Source: an uncultured Campylobacter sp. (GTDB taxonomy: Bacteria; Campylobacterota; Campylobacteria; Campylobacterales; Campylobacteraceae). Taken from it: a DNA stretch of 64,000 nucleotides. A program made the translations under genes and the position numbers. Every line of letters begins with the position of its first letter. Position 1 is the stretch's first letter. Below are positions 24,615-33,448 of this stretch, in pieces. Location: assembly GCF_963526985.1 (NCBI RefSeq), contig NZ_CAURPW010000002.1, positions 124,001 through 188,000 on the forward strand, read 5' to 3'. Under the pieces are notes generated by a model. The model saw nothing but the letters and a program-made list of their open reading frames with translations, made no database searches and had not been told where the DNA came from.

Positions 24615-26804
24615 TTAGCTTTCTTGCTTGATAATCTTGGCAAACTCGCTAAAATAAACCTCGCTAACCTCGCTTAGCTTTTCATCGATATCGTTTAGTT
24701 TAAATTTATCTCCACCTACGCTGCCAATTTTTTCAAATTTGACGCCGTGTTTAGCGGCTAGAGATTCAAATTTAGCCTCATCTTTTACGCCGACGATCGC
24801 ACGCGAAAAGCTCTCGTCAAAGATGAAATTTGGCTTTTTAACGTCAAATTTGCACTCCGCGCCAAGCCCGCTTAGGCACGCCATTTTAGCTAGCGTTGTG
24901 GCTACGCCGCCCACGCCTACGCTGTTTGCAAACTCTAGCACGCCCGATTTATTTGCCTCGATGACTAGATTCCACAGCGCGCGCTCTTTTTTGTAGTCCA
25001 CCGCGGATAGCTCGCCGCCCACCGCGTCAAATAGCGCCTTAGCATAAAGCGACGCGGCAAATTCGCCCTTCGTCTCGCCAAGCACGTATATCGCCGTACC
25101 AGCGCTAGTAAAGACGCTCGGAAGGCTCGCGTTTGCGTCCTCGTTCACGCCCACCGTCACGATCGCTGGCGTCGGATAGACGCTCACGCCCTCGGTGTCG
25201 TTATATAGGCTCACGTTGCCGCTAACGACGGGCGTATTTAGTTCGCGGCAAGCCTCTTTGATACCCTCGCAGCCCTGCGCGAACTGCCACATGACCTCAG
25301 GATTTTGCGGATTGCCGTAGTTTAGGCAGTCAGTGATGGCTAGAGGCGTCGCTCCGCTCATCGCGACCTTTCGTCCGGCCGCCGCGACCGCTCTAGCCGC
25401 GCCGATTTTAGGATTGACGAAATTCGCCCGCGGGTCGCACTGCGCCGCCGTCGCGATCGCCCTACCCGTTTCTTTCACGCGGATAACCGCAGCTCCCAGA
25501 AGCCCCGGCTGCTTGATGGTGTTTGTTTGGATATTGGCGTCGTATTGATCGTAGATCAGGGACTTGTTTAGCACCTCAGGCTCGCCAAGCAGCTTCCAAA
25601 ACGCGGTTTTATTATCCGCGCCCTCCGGGATTTGTAAATTTTTGATTTCGTCTAGGTATTTCGGACGCGCTGTCGGTCGGTCAAGCACCGGAGAGGCTTC
25701 GCTAAGCGGCGCTATGGGTATCTCGCCCGCTAGCTCGCCGTGCCAATAAAGCTCCATCACGCCGCTGTCTGTGACCTCGCCGATGATCTCGGCGTCGAGA
25801 TCCCATTTTTTAAATATCTCGAGTATCTTTTGCTCGCAGCCTTTTTTGGCGCAGATGAGCATACGCTCCTGAGATTCGCTTAGCATTAGCTCGTACGGCG
25901 TCATGCCGGTCTCGCGCATAGGCACGCGGTCTAGATACATCTTCATACCGCTGCCGCTGCGTCCGGCCATCTCAAAGCTACTAGACGTTAGCCCCGCCGC
26001 GCCCATATCCTGGATACCCACGACGTAGTCGGTTTTAAAGAGCTCCAAGCACGCCTCCATCAGCAACTTTTCGGCAAACGGATCGCCCACCTGCACGGTC
26101 GGGCGCAGAGATTTGTTCGCGTCGTTAAAGCTATCGCTCGCCATCACCGCGCCTCCAAGCCCGTCGCGACCCGTCTTTGAACCGACGTAGATCACGGGAT
26201 TGCCGATGCCTTCGGCTCTGCCGTAAAATATCTCGTCGCTCTTACAAAGCCCGAGCGCAAATGCGTTTACTAGGATGTTGCCGTTAAAACTAGGATCAAA
26301 AGTCGTCTCGCCGCCGATAGTAGGTATGCCCATGCAGTTGCCGTAGTGAGCGATGCCCGCGACCGCGCCTTTTAGCAGGTAGCGCTGTTTTTTCGCGTTT
26401 TCGCTCTCGCCGCGCACCTCGCCGAATCTCAGCGAGTTCATATTCGCAACGACCCGCGCGCCCATCGTAAATACGTCGCGCAATATCCCGCCCACGCCCG
26501 TCGCCGCGCCCTGAAAAGGCTCGATAAAGCTCGGGTGGTTGTGGCTCTCCATCTTAAACACCGCCGCGACGCCGCCTCCGACGTCGATGACACCCGCGTT
26601 CTCGCCCGGACCCTGGATCACCCACGGCGCCTTGGTCGGAAAGCCGTTTAGGTACTTTTTACTCGACTTGTAGCTGCAGTGCTCGCTCCACATCGCAGAA
26701 AATATCCCAAGCTCGAGCAAATTTGGCTCTCTACCTAGGATTTTAAGTATATTTTCGTATTCGTCGTCGCTGATTTTATGCGCTTTTACGGTAGCTTTGT
26801 CCAT
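24615..26804 (-). CDS. purL: Phosphoribosylformylglycinamidine synthase, PurL subunit
   Basis: A 729-residue small-type PurL, which works with separate PurS and PurQ to convert FGAR to FGAM. Motifs: LGIFSAMWSEHCSYKSSK with the catalytic His, VFKMESHNHPSF, GAATGVGGILRDVFTMGA, GIQDMGAAGLTSSS, and LNYGNPQNPEVMWQF. Length matches the Gram-positive and epsilonproteobacterial form rather than the 1300-residue E. coli form. purS and purQ are not in the window. Confidence 0.97.
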   Translation of the reverse strand: MDKATVKAHKISDDEYENILKILGREPNLLELGIFSAMWSEHCSYKSSKKYLNGFPTKAPWVIQGPGENAGVIDVGGGVAAVFKMESHNHPSFIEPFQGAATGVGGILRDVFTMGARVVANMNSLRFGEVRGESENAKKQRYLLKGAVAGIAHYGNCMGIPTIGGETTFDPSFNGNILVNAFALGLCKSDEIFYGRAEGIGNPVIYVGSKTGRDGLGGAVMASDSFNDANKSLRPTVQVGDPFAEKLLMEACLELFKTDYVVGIQDMGAAGLTSSSFEMAGRSGSGMKMYLDRVPMRETGMTPYELMLSESQERMLICAKKGCEQKILEIFKKWDLDAEIIGEVTDSGVMELYWHGELAGEIPIAPLSEASPVLDRPTARPKYLDEIKNLQIPEGADNKTAFWKLLGEPEVLNKSLIYDQYDANIQTNTIKQPGLLGAAVIRVKETGRAIATAAQCDPRANFVNPKIGAARAVAAAGRKVAMSGATPLAITDCLNYGNPQNPEVMWQFAQGCEGIKEACRELNTPVVSGNVSLYNDTEGVSVYPTPAIVTVGVNEDANASLPSVFTSAGTAIYVLGETKGEFAASLYAKALFDAVGGELSAVDYKKERALWNLVIEANKSGVLEFANSVGVGGVATTLAKMACLSGLGAECKFDVKKPNFIFDESFSRAIVGVKDEAKFESLAAKHGVKFEKIGSVGGDKFKLNDIDEKLSEVSEVYFSEFAKIIKQES

Positions 26805-27114
26805 TTTTAGCCTTTAAAAAATTTTGGTTGATTTTACTTAAATTCGCATAAAAACTTGATAAACCAAAGGGACGAAAACGAGGTAAATTTGACTAGTGAA
26901 ATTTGACGCTGCATGCAAATTTATACTACCGCCTTTTTATAATATTTGCGCCGCGTTACAAAACCAAACGATTTAAAAGCGCCCAACTCTTAATTAAAAA
27001 ATAAATTCGGCTCCAAATTTAGCCAAATAAAAATTAGCATTTTTGGGGTGCGGGTCTTGGCGAGTAACTAAATTTTAGGCAAAAACCGCATTTTGCATTA
27101 AATTATCTCGCAAC
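26805..27114. other. Intergenic region upstream of purL
   Basis: About 310 bases without a supportable gene. It is AT-rich, with TATAAT (26939-26944) on the plus strand. GGTGCGGGTCTTGGCGAGTA near 27049-27068 differs at only three positions from a segment near 58090. Nothing else recognised. Confidence 0.4.
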
Positions 27115-27682
27115 TCAAAGCTCGCGCAGTTTTTCAAACTCCTTGCAGCCCTCTTTCTCACCCGCATCGCACGCCTTTTTGAGATATTTTTTCATCTTAC
27201 GAGAATACGTTTTTGTTATACCCATTTCGTCTGCCTTAGCAAAAATTTAACATACAAACAATCCATTCCGCCTCGCTCGTCACAGTCTTTTTTAAAAAGC
27301 GCCGACATTTTTTCGTCAACGCTAAGTAGCGTTTGATAGTATTTAGCGGCGTTTAGGCATTTGCGCCCATCGCCAGACTCGCACGCTAGCTCTGCGCAGG
27401 CTAGTCCCACCCATTTCTTATCCTTTGAGTCGCAGACTTTTGCAGCGCCGCTAACCCCTTTTGTCTGTCGTAAACAGGGCTATTTTCGTCCAAACGCTTG
27501 TCCGCTAGCTGCTCGCATGAAGCTGTGCTAAGGGGTAAAATAGATCCGCAAAGCGTCTCTAGCATTTTTATTTCTTTTTGGCTGCGAGCGGTATCTGCGG
27601 TTAGATTCGTATCTTTTGACGCGTCTGCGGCAAAAGCCGAATTTGCGACAACCGCAAAAATCAAAATTTTAAACGGATTCAT
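27115..27682 (-). pseudogene. Exported Sel1-like-repeat protein with two frameshifts
   Basis: The start is ATG at 27682 after AGGAAAAAT, with signal peptide MNPFKILIFAVVANSAFA. The frame breaks at a run of four G (plus strand CCCC, 27455-27458). It continues in another frame with KVCDSKDKKWVGLACAELAC and DGRKCLNAAKYY. It breaks again at a run of five T (plus strand A5, 27241-27245), after which KKACDAGEKEGCKEFEKL reads to TGA at 27115. Paired cysteines match Sel1-like repeats. One extra G and one extra T would restore a single frame of about 190 codons. Either a recent pseudogene or homopolymer sequencing errors. Confidence 0.75.
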
Positions 27683-27983
27683 ATTTTTCCTTTTTATACG
27701 CTTATTCGCGCTTAGTAGTTTTAACGAGTTTCGCGCCGGACGCTCGGTCAAATTTAGTCGCAAAAAACGAGCGTAGAAGTAAATTAGCCGTAGCTTTAGG
27801 ACGAGTTTGGCGAGCAAATTTACCGCATTTTTCGTTTTGCTCTTTCTTAATTTTATTCGTTAGGCGTGCTGCGCTCTTTATTTTAGCAAGATCGGCATTT
27901 ACCGACTAAGACTAGACTGAAGCGCGGACACTATTAAAGCTAGATAAGCCCTAGCAAGCTACGGATTTTGCAAAATGAGCTCG
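27683..27983. other. Intergenic region between mnmE and the Sel1-like gene
   Basis: About 300 bases with no supportable gene. An open frame extending upstream of the Sel1-like ATG lacks a start with a ribosome-binding site. No repeat or clear hairpin noticed. Confidence 0.4.
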
Positions 27984-29303
27984 CTACTTGCCCAGACAAA
28001 AACTGCTAAACATTTCGTCTAAAATTTCGCTTCTCTCAAACGGCTTCGTGATCGACGAGATTTGCTCGATGGCCGTATTTAGCTCGTAGGCAAAAAGCTC
28101 GAGCTCGGACTGGGCGAGTAAATTTAACGCTCTTTTTATCGCCTCGCTCGCCGCCTCGCAGCATGAAATTTGACGAGCTGAGTTTAGCAATATCTCGCTC
28201 GTCTCCTGTGCGTCGAGATAGGTTTTTAGACTATTTATTATCTCGTCCGTTCCTTGCTTGGCGCAAATTTTTATCGCGTCTACTGGAGCGCTAAATTTAA
28301 CGCCGAGGTCGCATTTATTTAAAACGTAAAAAATCTTTTTTTGCGAGTTTTTTAAAAGCTCCAGGATCTCGTTATCCTGCTCGTCGGCCTCCTGCGACGC
28401 GTCAAAAACGGTCAGGATAACGTCGGCCTCCTCGATAGCCCGCAACGAGTACGAAATGCCGATCTGCTCTATCTTACCCGCATTTTTGCGGATACCTGCC
28501 GTGTCTATGATACGCACTAGATGAGTGCCGATTTTTAGAGCTTCTTCGATGCTGTCTCTAGTCGTGCCGGCCTCGTCGCTGATGATCGCGCGCTCGTAAG
28601 ACAAAAGCGAGTTTAAGATCGAGCTTTTGCCGACGTTTGGCTTGCCTACTATCGCGATTTTAAAGCCTTCGAGCAATCCTTTTCTGCTCTGGCTTATGGC
28701 GACGATTTTATCTAGTTTGGCGCTATTTTGTTTTAGCATTTGGTTGATGCTCTCTAGCAGATCAGTAGGCAGATCGTCGTCGGCATAGTCGATGCTAGTC
28801 TCGACAAATGCAAGAGTTTTTACGAGCTCTCGGCGAATCTCGTTCGTAAATTTAGCCAAATCTCCCCTCATCGTGCGAGCCATAATCTTTGCGCCGTCCT
28901 CGCTTTTTGCGTTTATGAGCGAGTTTATCGCCTCGATCTTACTAAAATCCATCTTACCGTTTATGAGCGCTCGTTTGCTAAACTCGCCTGCGCGCGCGAG
29001 TCTGGCGCCGTTTTTGATGAGTTCGCCTAGGATCAAATTTGCCACTACTAGCCCGCCGTGGAGCTGAAACTCCACCACGTCCTCGCCCGTGAAGCTATGC
29101 GGAGCCTTGAAGTAAATAAGCAAGGCTTCATCTATGAGTTCGTCTTCGGCGTAAATTTTAGTTAGAGTCGCGTAACGCGGGACGAGAGCAGAAATTTTAG
29201 TGAGTTTTAGAGCCAGGCTAAGGGCGTTTGCGCCGCTTAGCCTGATGATAGAGATCGCGCCTATGCCGTGTGCGGTGGCAACGGCGGCTATGGTGTCGTT
29301 CAT
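27984..29303 (-). CDS. mnmE: tRNA modification GTPase MnmE
   Basis: A 439-residue GTPase that, with MnmG, modifies wobble U34 of tRNAs. N-terminal folate-binding domain: MNDTIAAVATAHGIGAISIIRL, then EDVVEFQLHGG. The G domain has GKPNVGKSSI (P-loop), DEAGTTRDS, DTAG and NKCD. The C-terminal CLGK carries the catalytic Cys. The start overlaps the jag stop by 4 bases. It is last in the rpmH superoperon. Confidence 0.97.
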   Translation of the reverse strand: MNDTIAAVATAHGIGAISIIRLSGANALSLALKLTKISALVPRYATLTKIYAEDELIDEALLIYFKAPHSFTGEDVVEFQLHGGLVVANLILGELIKNGARLARAGEFSKRALINGKMDFSKIEAINSLINAKSEDGAKIMARTMRGDLAKFTNEIRRELVKTLAFVETSIDYADDDLPTDLLESINQMLKQNSAKLDKIVAISQSRKGLLEGFKIAIVGKPNVGKSSILNSLLSYERAIISDEAGTTRDSIEEALKIGTHLVRIIDTAGIRKNAGKIEQIGISYSLRAIEEADVILTVFDASQEADEQDNEILELLKNSQKKIFYVLNKCDLGVKFSAPVDAIKICAKQGTDEIINSLKTYLDAQETSEILLNSARQISCCEAASEAIKRALNLLAQSELELFAYELNTAIEQISSITKPFERSEILDEMFSSFCLGK

Positions 29304-30424
29304 TTTTTTATAAAATCGTTTACGACCACGTATTGTCCGTCGCTGTTTGACTTGACACCGACGTACTTGTCGGGAAATTTCTCGCGCAGTTTTTCAAGAG
29401 CTATCTTAACTAAAACGCCGTCTAGATGCTTTGTTTTTGCCTTGCCCGTTTCCTCGACGCGCTCGATTACGCTTTTTAGATATTGCTCGATCGCGGCCTC
29501 TTGATTTTGCAAAAACTGAGCTATTTCAAGGCGTACGCTAAGGCCGTATTTCGAACCTATCCAGTTATAAAGCAGATACGAGATCGCCTTGTAGCGGTAG
29601 CCCTCTTTGCCTATAAGTAGCGCCGCATCCTCGCCGTCAAGCTCGACTATCACGGTATCGTCGTCAAATTTACGCACGTCTATTTTATCTATCGTAAAAA
29701 AATTTCCTCCAAAAAGCTTTTCTACGCCCTGCTTTATTTCAGGTAGCGCTTTATCGATGTCGGCTTTTGGTTTTTGCTCTTTTTGTTTTTGAGCCAAGCC
29801 GCGGTCCGCGCGAGAGTCTTGTTTTTCTTTTTTGGTTAAATTTGGCGCACTTTGCGTCAAATTCGTCTCGCCGCCGGAAGCCGGCGAGTCAAAATTTTCG
29901 CTACTTCCTATTTTTTCATCGCCCTCGTAAAAATCATTTTTATTAAAGGTATCGATGATTGAGTGATCAAGGATATTTTTACCGCTTTCTTTTTTTGATC
30001 GCTCTTTTTTGTGAGGCTCGCTTACTTGCGGTTCAGCGTGCGGCTCGGTAAATTTTGGCTCGTCTGCCACACTCGTTTCATTTTGTTTGATCGTCTGGGA
30101 CTTGTGATGTTCGTGCCGATTTTTATGATTTTTTTTCTTCTCTTTATCGTCTTGACAACTTTGCTCCTCACCTAAGCTTTCCTTTTTCTTAAACTCCTTC
30201 TTTTTTTCATTTACGTTTTCTTTGCGAGCGGCTTGAGGGGCTTTTTTTGCTTCTTTATGCGCGCCCTCTTTTACGGCTTCGATGATCGCCGTTTTTTTGA
30301 AAAATCCCAAAAAGCCGGCACTCGGGTTTTGCAAAATTTTGATATCAAGCTCGGTAACCGAGCAGTTTAGCTCGTCGGCAGCCTTTTTAAAAGCTTCTTG
30401 CAAATTTTCGGCTTCTATTCGCAT
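29300..30424 (-). CDS. jag: Jag/KhpB-type RNA-binding protein
   Basis: A 374-residue protein. Jag-N domain: MRIEAENLQEAFKKAADELN and PSAGFLGFFKKTAIIE. A long Lys/Glu-rich low-complexity linker spans about 70-220. A KH domain follows (DAALLIGKEGYRYKAISYLLY). The C-terminal R3H region is weak. It is placed directly after yidC, as usual. The protein probably binds RNA and affects cell-wall or division gene expression. The linker is longer than in many relatives. Confidence 0.9.
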   Translation of the reverse strand: MRIEAENLQEAFKKAADELNCSVTELDIKILQNPSAGFLGFFKKTAIIEAVKEGAHKEAKKAPQAARKENVNEKKKEFKKKESLGEEQSCQDDKEKKKNHKNRHEHHKSQTIKQNETSVADEPKFTEPHAEPQVSEPHKKERSKKESGKNILDHSIIDTFNKNDFYEGDEKIGSSENFDSPASGGETNLTQSAPNLTKKEKQDSRADRGLAQKQKEQKPKADIDKALPEIKQGVEKLFGGNFFTIDKIDVRKFDDDTVIVELDGEDAALLIGKEGYRYKAISYLLYNWIGSKYGLSVRLEIAQFLQNQEAAIEQYLKSVIERVEETGKAKTKHLDGVLVKIALEKLREKFPDKYVGVKSNSDGQYVVVNDFIKK

Positions 30425-31986
30425 CAGACCTTTACCTCCGCTTTTTTATGCTTTTCAAAGAGTTTATTTACGAAAATTTGCTGAACGACCGAGCAGACGT
30501 TGTTTACAAACCAGTAAAGCGTAAGTCCCGCAGGGAAGGTCACGAAGAAAAACGTAAAGATAAGCGGTAAAAATTTCATTATCTTTTCTTGCATCGGGTC
30601 GCTAAACGTGGTCGGCGTGAGCTTTTGCTGAAGGAACATCGTCGCACCCATCAAAATAGGCAGTACGAAATATGGATCCATCACCGAAAGGTCGTGTATC
30701 CACAGTATCCACGGCGCCGCTTTTAGCTCGATCGCGTTTAGTAGTACGCGGTAAATCGCAAAGAAAATCGGAATCTGCATAAGTATCGGCAAGCAGCCGC
30801 CCATAGGATTCGCGCCATTTTTCTTATATAGCTCCATCATATGCATATTTAGCTTTTGCGGATCGCCTTTGTATTTGGCTTGCAGCTCTTTTACCTTCGG
30901 CGCTAGATCTTTGAGCTTATTCATCGATAGCATGCCTTTGTAGGTAAGCGGGAAAAGCACGATCCTGATAGCTAGCGTTAGTACGACGATCGCCCAGCCC
31001 CAGTTGCCGATGTAGCCATAAAGCCAATTTAAAAACGCAAACATCGGTTTTGCGATAAAGGTAAACCAGCCATACTCGATGACGTCCACGAGCTCCTCGT
31101 TTATCTGGCTTAGAGTCGCATGGTCTTTAGCGCCGATGTAGCCTTTAGCTTTAAAATTTTGCTCGCCTTTTACGAATATCACTGCATTGCCCGCGCCGTC
31201 TTTTGAAACTACGGGATTTAAAAGTCCGTCAAATTTAAAAAACAAAGCCGTATAGTATCTATCGCTAGCTGCGGCTATATTTACGTTATAAAAGCTCTCG
31301 GTCGCGTCTACGTCGCCGTCCTCGATGATAGTTAGCTTACCGTCGTTATGCTTAAGTAGCGCACCATGGACGGTGTAGCTGTCGATAGCGACGCTTGGAC
31401 GAAAGCCCGGAGTCACATAGTATTCACCCGCGCTCACGCTAAGATCTAGATCGTAACTTCCGTTTGGATAAAACGTGATTTTCTTAGTTACGCTAGAGCC
31501 TTCCAAATTTTGCGTTAAAACTATGCTTTTTGGCTCGCTAGTTAAATTTATCTCACTAACGTCGCTCGCATAGGCCACCTTGAAGGCCTGCTCGTTTAAA
31601 GCCTTGTCGCTAAAGCGAACCTCAAGCGATAGCGGCTGAGCGCCTGCTAGCTCGATGCGCTCGCCATCGGCGTTTTTATATTTTTCGTCGTTTAGATAAA
31701 ATTTAGAAATCCTGCCAAGCTCGTCGATGCGCGCCTCAAAGTGTTCGCCCTTTATCACGGCGATCTCGCGGCTTTGGGTGGCAACTGCTTGCGAGGCGCT
31801 AGCGCCTGATGCGGTATTTGCGCTCGGAGCGGCGTTTGCTTGGCTTGATCGCTGCGCCGTCACGGTTTTATTTTGATCTAGCGGCAAATTTTTAGGAATA
31901 AAAAAATGATCGTAAGCGATAAAAAAGATAAAAGATAAAACGGTCGCTAATATCACGCGTTTTTGAACTGACATATTGTCTAACAC
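30424..31986 (-). CDS. yidC: Membrane protein insertase YidC
   Basis: A 520-residue insertase. An N-terminal membrane segment (VILATVLSFIFFIAYDHFF) is followed by a large periplasmic domain (about 50-310). The conserved core helices follow (GWAIVVLTLAIRIVLFPLTY, MGGCLPILMQIPIFFAIYRVL, and FFVTFPAGLTLYWFVNNVCSVVQQ). It overlaps both yidD and jag by one base. Length fits the Gram-negative form. Confidence 0.97.
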   Translation of the reverse strand: MLDNMSVQKRVILATVLSFIFFIAYDHFFIPKNLPLDQNKTVTAQRSSQANAAPSANTASGASASQAVATQSREIAVIKGEHFEARIDELGRISKFYLNDEKYKNADGERIELAGAQPLSLEVRFSDKALNEQAFKVAYASDVSEINLTSEPKSIVLTQNLEGSSVTKKITFYPNGSYDLDLSVSAGEYYVTPGFRPSVAIDSYTVHGALLKHNDGKLTIIEDGDVDATESFYNVNIAAASDRYYTALFFKFDGLLNPVVSKDGAGNAVIFVKGEQNFKAKGYIGAKDHATLSQINEELVDVIEYGWFTFIAKPMFAFLNWLYGYIGNWGWAIVVLTLAIRIVLFPLTYKGMLSMNKLKDLAPKVKELQAKYKGDPQKLNMHMMELYKKNGANPMGGCLPILMQIPIFFAIYRVLLNAIELKAAPWILWIHDLSVMDPYFVLPILMGATMFLQQKLTPTTFSDPMQEKIMKFLPLIFTFFFVTFPAGLTLYWFVNNVCSVVQQIFVNKLFEKHKKAEVKV

Positions 31987-32333
31987 TATTTTTCCTTTTG
32001 AAAGTCTAAATTTTTAATAACGTAGAATTTATTTTTTTTATACGGGACGAACCAAAATGCGATGTGTGATTTTAAATTTTGATTGGATATAAAAAAAGAG
32101 TCGAAATTTTTACTGATGACGGGGTAGTCGATACCGCCCTTAAAGAGTTGATTACAGCGTAAAATTCTAAAAATAACCGCAAAAAGCGCCGAAAAAAAGC
32201 CGTTAAATTTAAACTGCCAAACGGCAAATTCCGAGCACGAGGGATAGTATCTGCAAGACTTCGGAGTAAATTTGGAGATATAATCTTGATATGCTTTTAT
32301 CAAAAATAAAATAGCTTGTTTTATCATTTTCAT
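31986..32333 (-). CDS. yidD: Membrane protein insertion efficiency factor YidD
   Basis: About 115 residues, chosen to start at the ATG at 32333 that overlaps the rnpA stop as ATGA. Family motif: LIKAYQDYISKFTPKSCRYYPSCS, then LFKGGIDYPV. The conserved cysteines are present. The C-terminal tail of about 45 residues is longer than in E. coli. An upstream in-frame start would lie inside rnpA and is less likely. Confidence 0.9.
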   Translation of the reverse strand: MKMIKQAILFLIKAYQDYISKFTPKSCRYYPSCSEFAVWQFKFNGFFSALFAVIFRILRCNQLFKGGIDYPVISKNFDSFFISNQNLKSHIAFWFVPYKKNKFYVIKNLDFQKEK

Positions 32334-32674
32334 ATGCCTGATTTTATACATCCGAGTTTTTTCATAGCCCAAGAGATATTTTTTTTGAGCTTTAAAAACG
32401 AGCTTTTCTCTAGCCCGTTTTTAACGACTATCACGTAAATGCCGTCCGCAAGCTCATTTGAAATCTCGACTACGACTGCTCGCAAAAGTCTTTTACATCG
32501 GTTGCGAACGACGGCTTTGCCCACCTTTTTGCTTGCTACGACGGCTAATTTGTTTTCATTGCAAGGCTTAAAAAAGACTATCGCCTCCTCGCAGTGCCAT
32601 TTGACGGCCTCTTTGTAGACGCTTGAAAACTCCTTTTGGCTGCTTATAGAGCTAAATTTGCTTAAACGGCCAAT
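32330..32674 (-). CDS. rnpA: Ribonuclease P protein component, unusual start
   Basis: About 114 residues. FSSVYKEAVKWHCEEA, LAVVASKKVGKAVVRNRCKR and the ending fit RnpA, the protein cofactor of RNase P. The homologous N-terminus (KFSSISSQKEFSSVYK) lies upstream of the first standard start (GTG at 32524), which would cut off nearly half the domain. In the frame between the upstream stop and this region there is no ATG, GTG or TTG. The best candidate is ATT at 32674, overlapping the end of rpmH by 13 bases, perhaps started by coupling. A missed base is the alternative. Confidence 0.8.
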   Translation of the reverse strand: MGRLSKFSSISSQKEFSSVYKEAVKWHCEEAIVFFKPCNENKLAVVASKKVGKAVVRNRCKRLLRAVVVEISNELADGIYVIVVKNGLEKSSFLKLKKNISWAMKKLGCIKSGI

Positions 32675-32796
32675 CTTGCTCTGCCTTTTGCGCGTCTTGC
32701 GTTTAGCACTTTGCGGCCGTTTTTAGTTTTCATGCGGACGCGAAACCCGTGAGTGCGTTTTCTAGGGGTTTTATGAGGTTGGTATGTTCTTTTCAT
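32662..32796 (-). CDS. rpmH: 50S ribosomal protein L34
   Basis: A 44-residue protein: MKRTYQPHKTPRKRTHGFR, then a basic NGRKVLNARRAKGR end. It is the full L34 sequence. The ATG is preceded by AAGGAAAAA. It is the first gene of the rpmH-rnpA-yidD-yidC-jag-mnmE superoperon, read from a TAAAAT-type promoter upstream. Confidence 0.95.
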   Translation of the reverse strand: MKRTYQPHKTPRKRTHGFRVRMKTKNGRKVLNARRAKGRARLAV

Positions 32797-32900
32797 AAAT
32801 TTTTCCTTATGGTGATTTTGATATAAGTCGGTGATTTTATCAACAAATCGCTTAAAATCCTTTTAATAAATTTTTAAACTTCGTTTTAAAATAATAAAAA

Positions 32901-32906
32901 TATAAT
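32901..32906 (+). promoter_or_regulatory. -10 box TATAAT for the GNAT gene
   Basis: TATAAT 27 bases upstream of the TTG start at 32933, in the divergent region with rpmH. TAGGAG follows at 32921-32926 as the ribosome-binding site and decides the TTG start. Confidence 0.65.
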
Positions 32907-32932
32907 CGCTCATTAAAATTTAGGAGAAAATT

Positions 32933-33409
32933 TTGTCTTACGTTATTAGAAAAGCATCCAGGGCCGACGTCCCGGCCGTTTGCGAGCTGGTTAAAGAGCT
33001 GGCCGCATACGAAAAAATGAGCGATGATGTTAAATTTACGCCGGAAATTTTTGCGGAGTCTGTTTTTGAGAAAAACTACGCCGAGATTTTAGTCTGCATA
33101 GCAGAGGGCAAAATCATAGCCTATGCGATATATTTTTACACCTTTTCCACGTTTTTGGGGCTTGGCGGGATGTATTTGGAGGATTTATACGTCCAAAAAG
33201 AGTATCGCAACAAAGGCATAGGAAAAGAGTTTTTTAGGCATCTAGCTCAAATTTGCAAGGACGAAAACCTCCAACGTCTCGAGTGGGCGTGCCTGCACTG
33301 GAATGAGCCCGGCATCAAATTTTACGAAAAAATGGGCGCGAAAAACCGGTCTGAGCAGTGGCGAAACTACCGTCTCGACGGCGAAAATTTAAGCAAACTA
33401 GCGCTTTGA
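32933..33409 (+). CDS. GNAT family N-acetyltransferase
   Basis: 158 residues, TTG start after TAGGAG. YVIRKASRADVPAVCELVKEL is the usual GNAT start. LYVQKEYRNKGIGKEFFRHLA carries the acetyl-CoA loop (Q/R-x-x-G-x-G/A). LEWACLHWNEPGIKFYEKMGA is close to the diamine/thialysine acetyltransferase subgroup. The substrate is probably an amine, but this is inference. Confidence 0.9.
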   Translation: MSYVIRKASRADVPAVCELVKELAAYEKMSDDVKFTPEIFAESVFEKNYAEILVCIAEGKIIAYAIYFYTFSTFLGLGGMYLEDLYVQKEYRNKGIGKEFFRHLAQICKDENLQRLEWACLHWNEPGIKFYEKMGAKNRSEQWRNYRLDGENLSKLAL

Positions 33410-33448
33410 TTTATCTGTTTTTAACGCCCTTTTAGATATCATCGCGCG

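Noticed and set aside
27455..27458. Programmed frameshift at AAAAGGGG in the Sel1-like gene
   Set aside because: A second, similar break at a T run, and lack of a stimulatory hairpin that I can see, make simple indels more likely.
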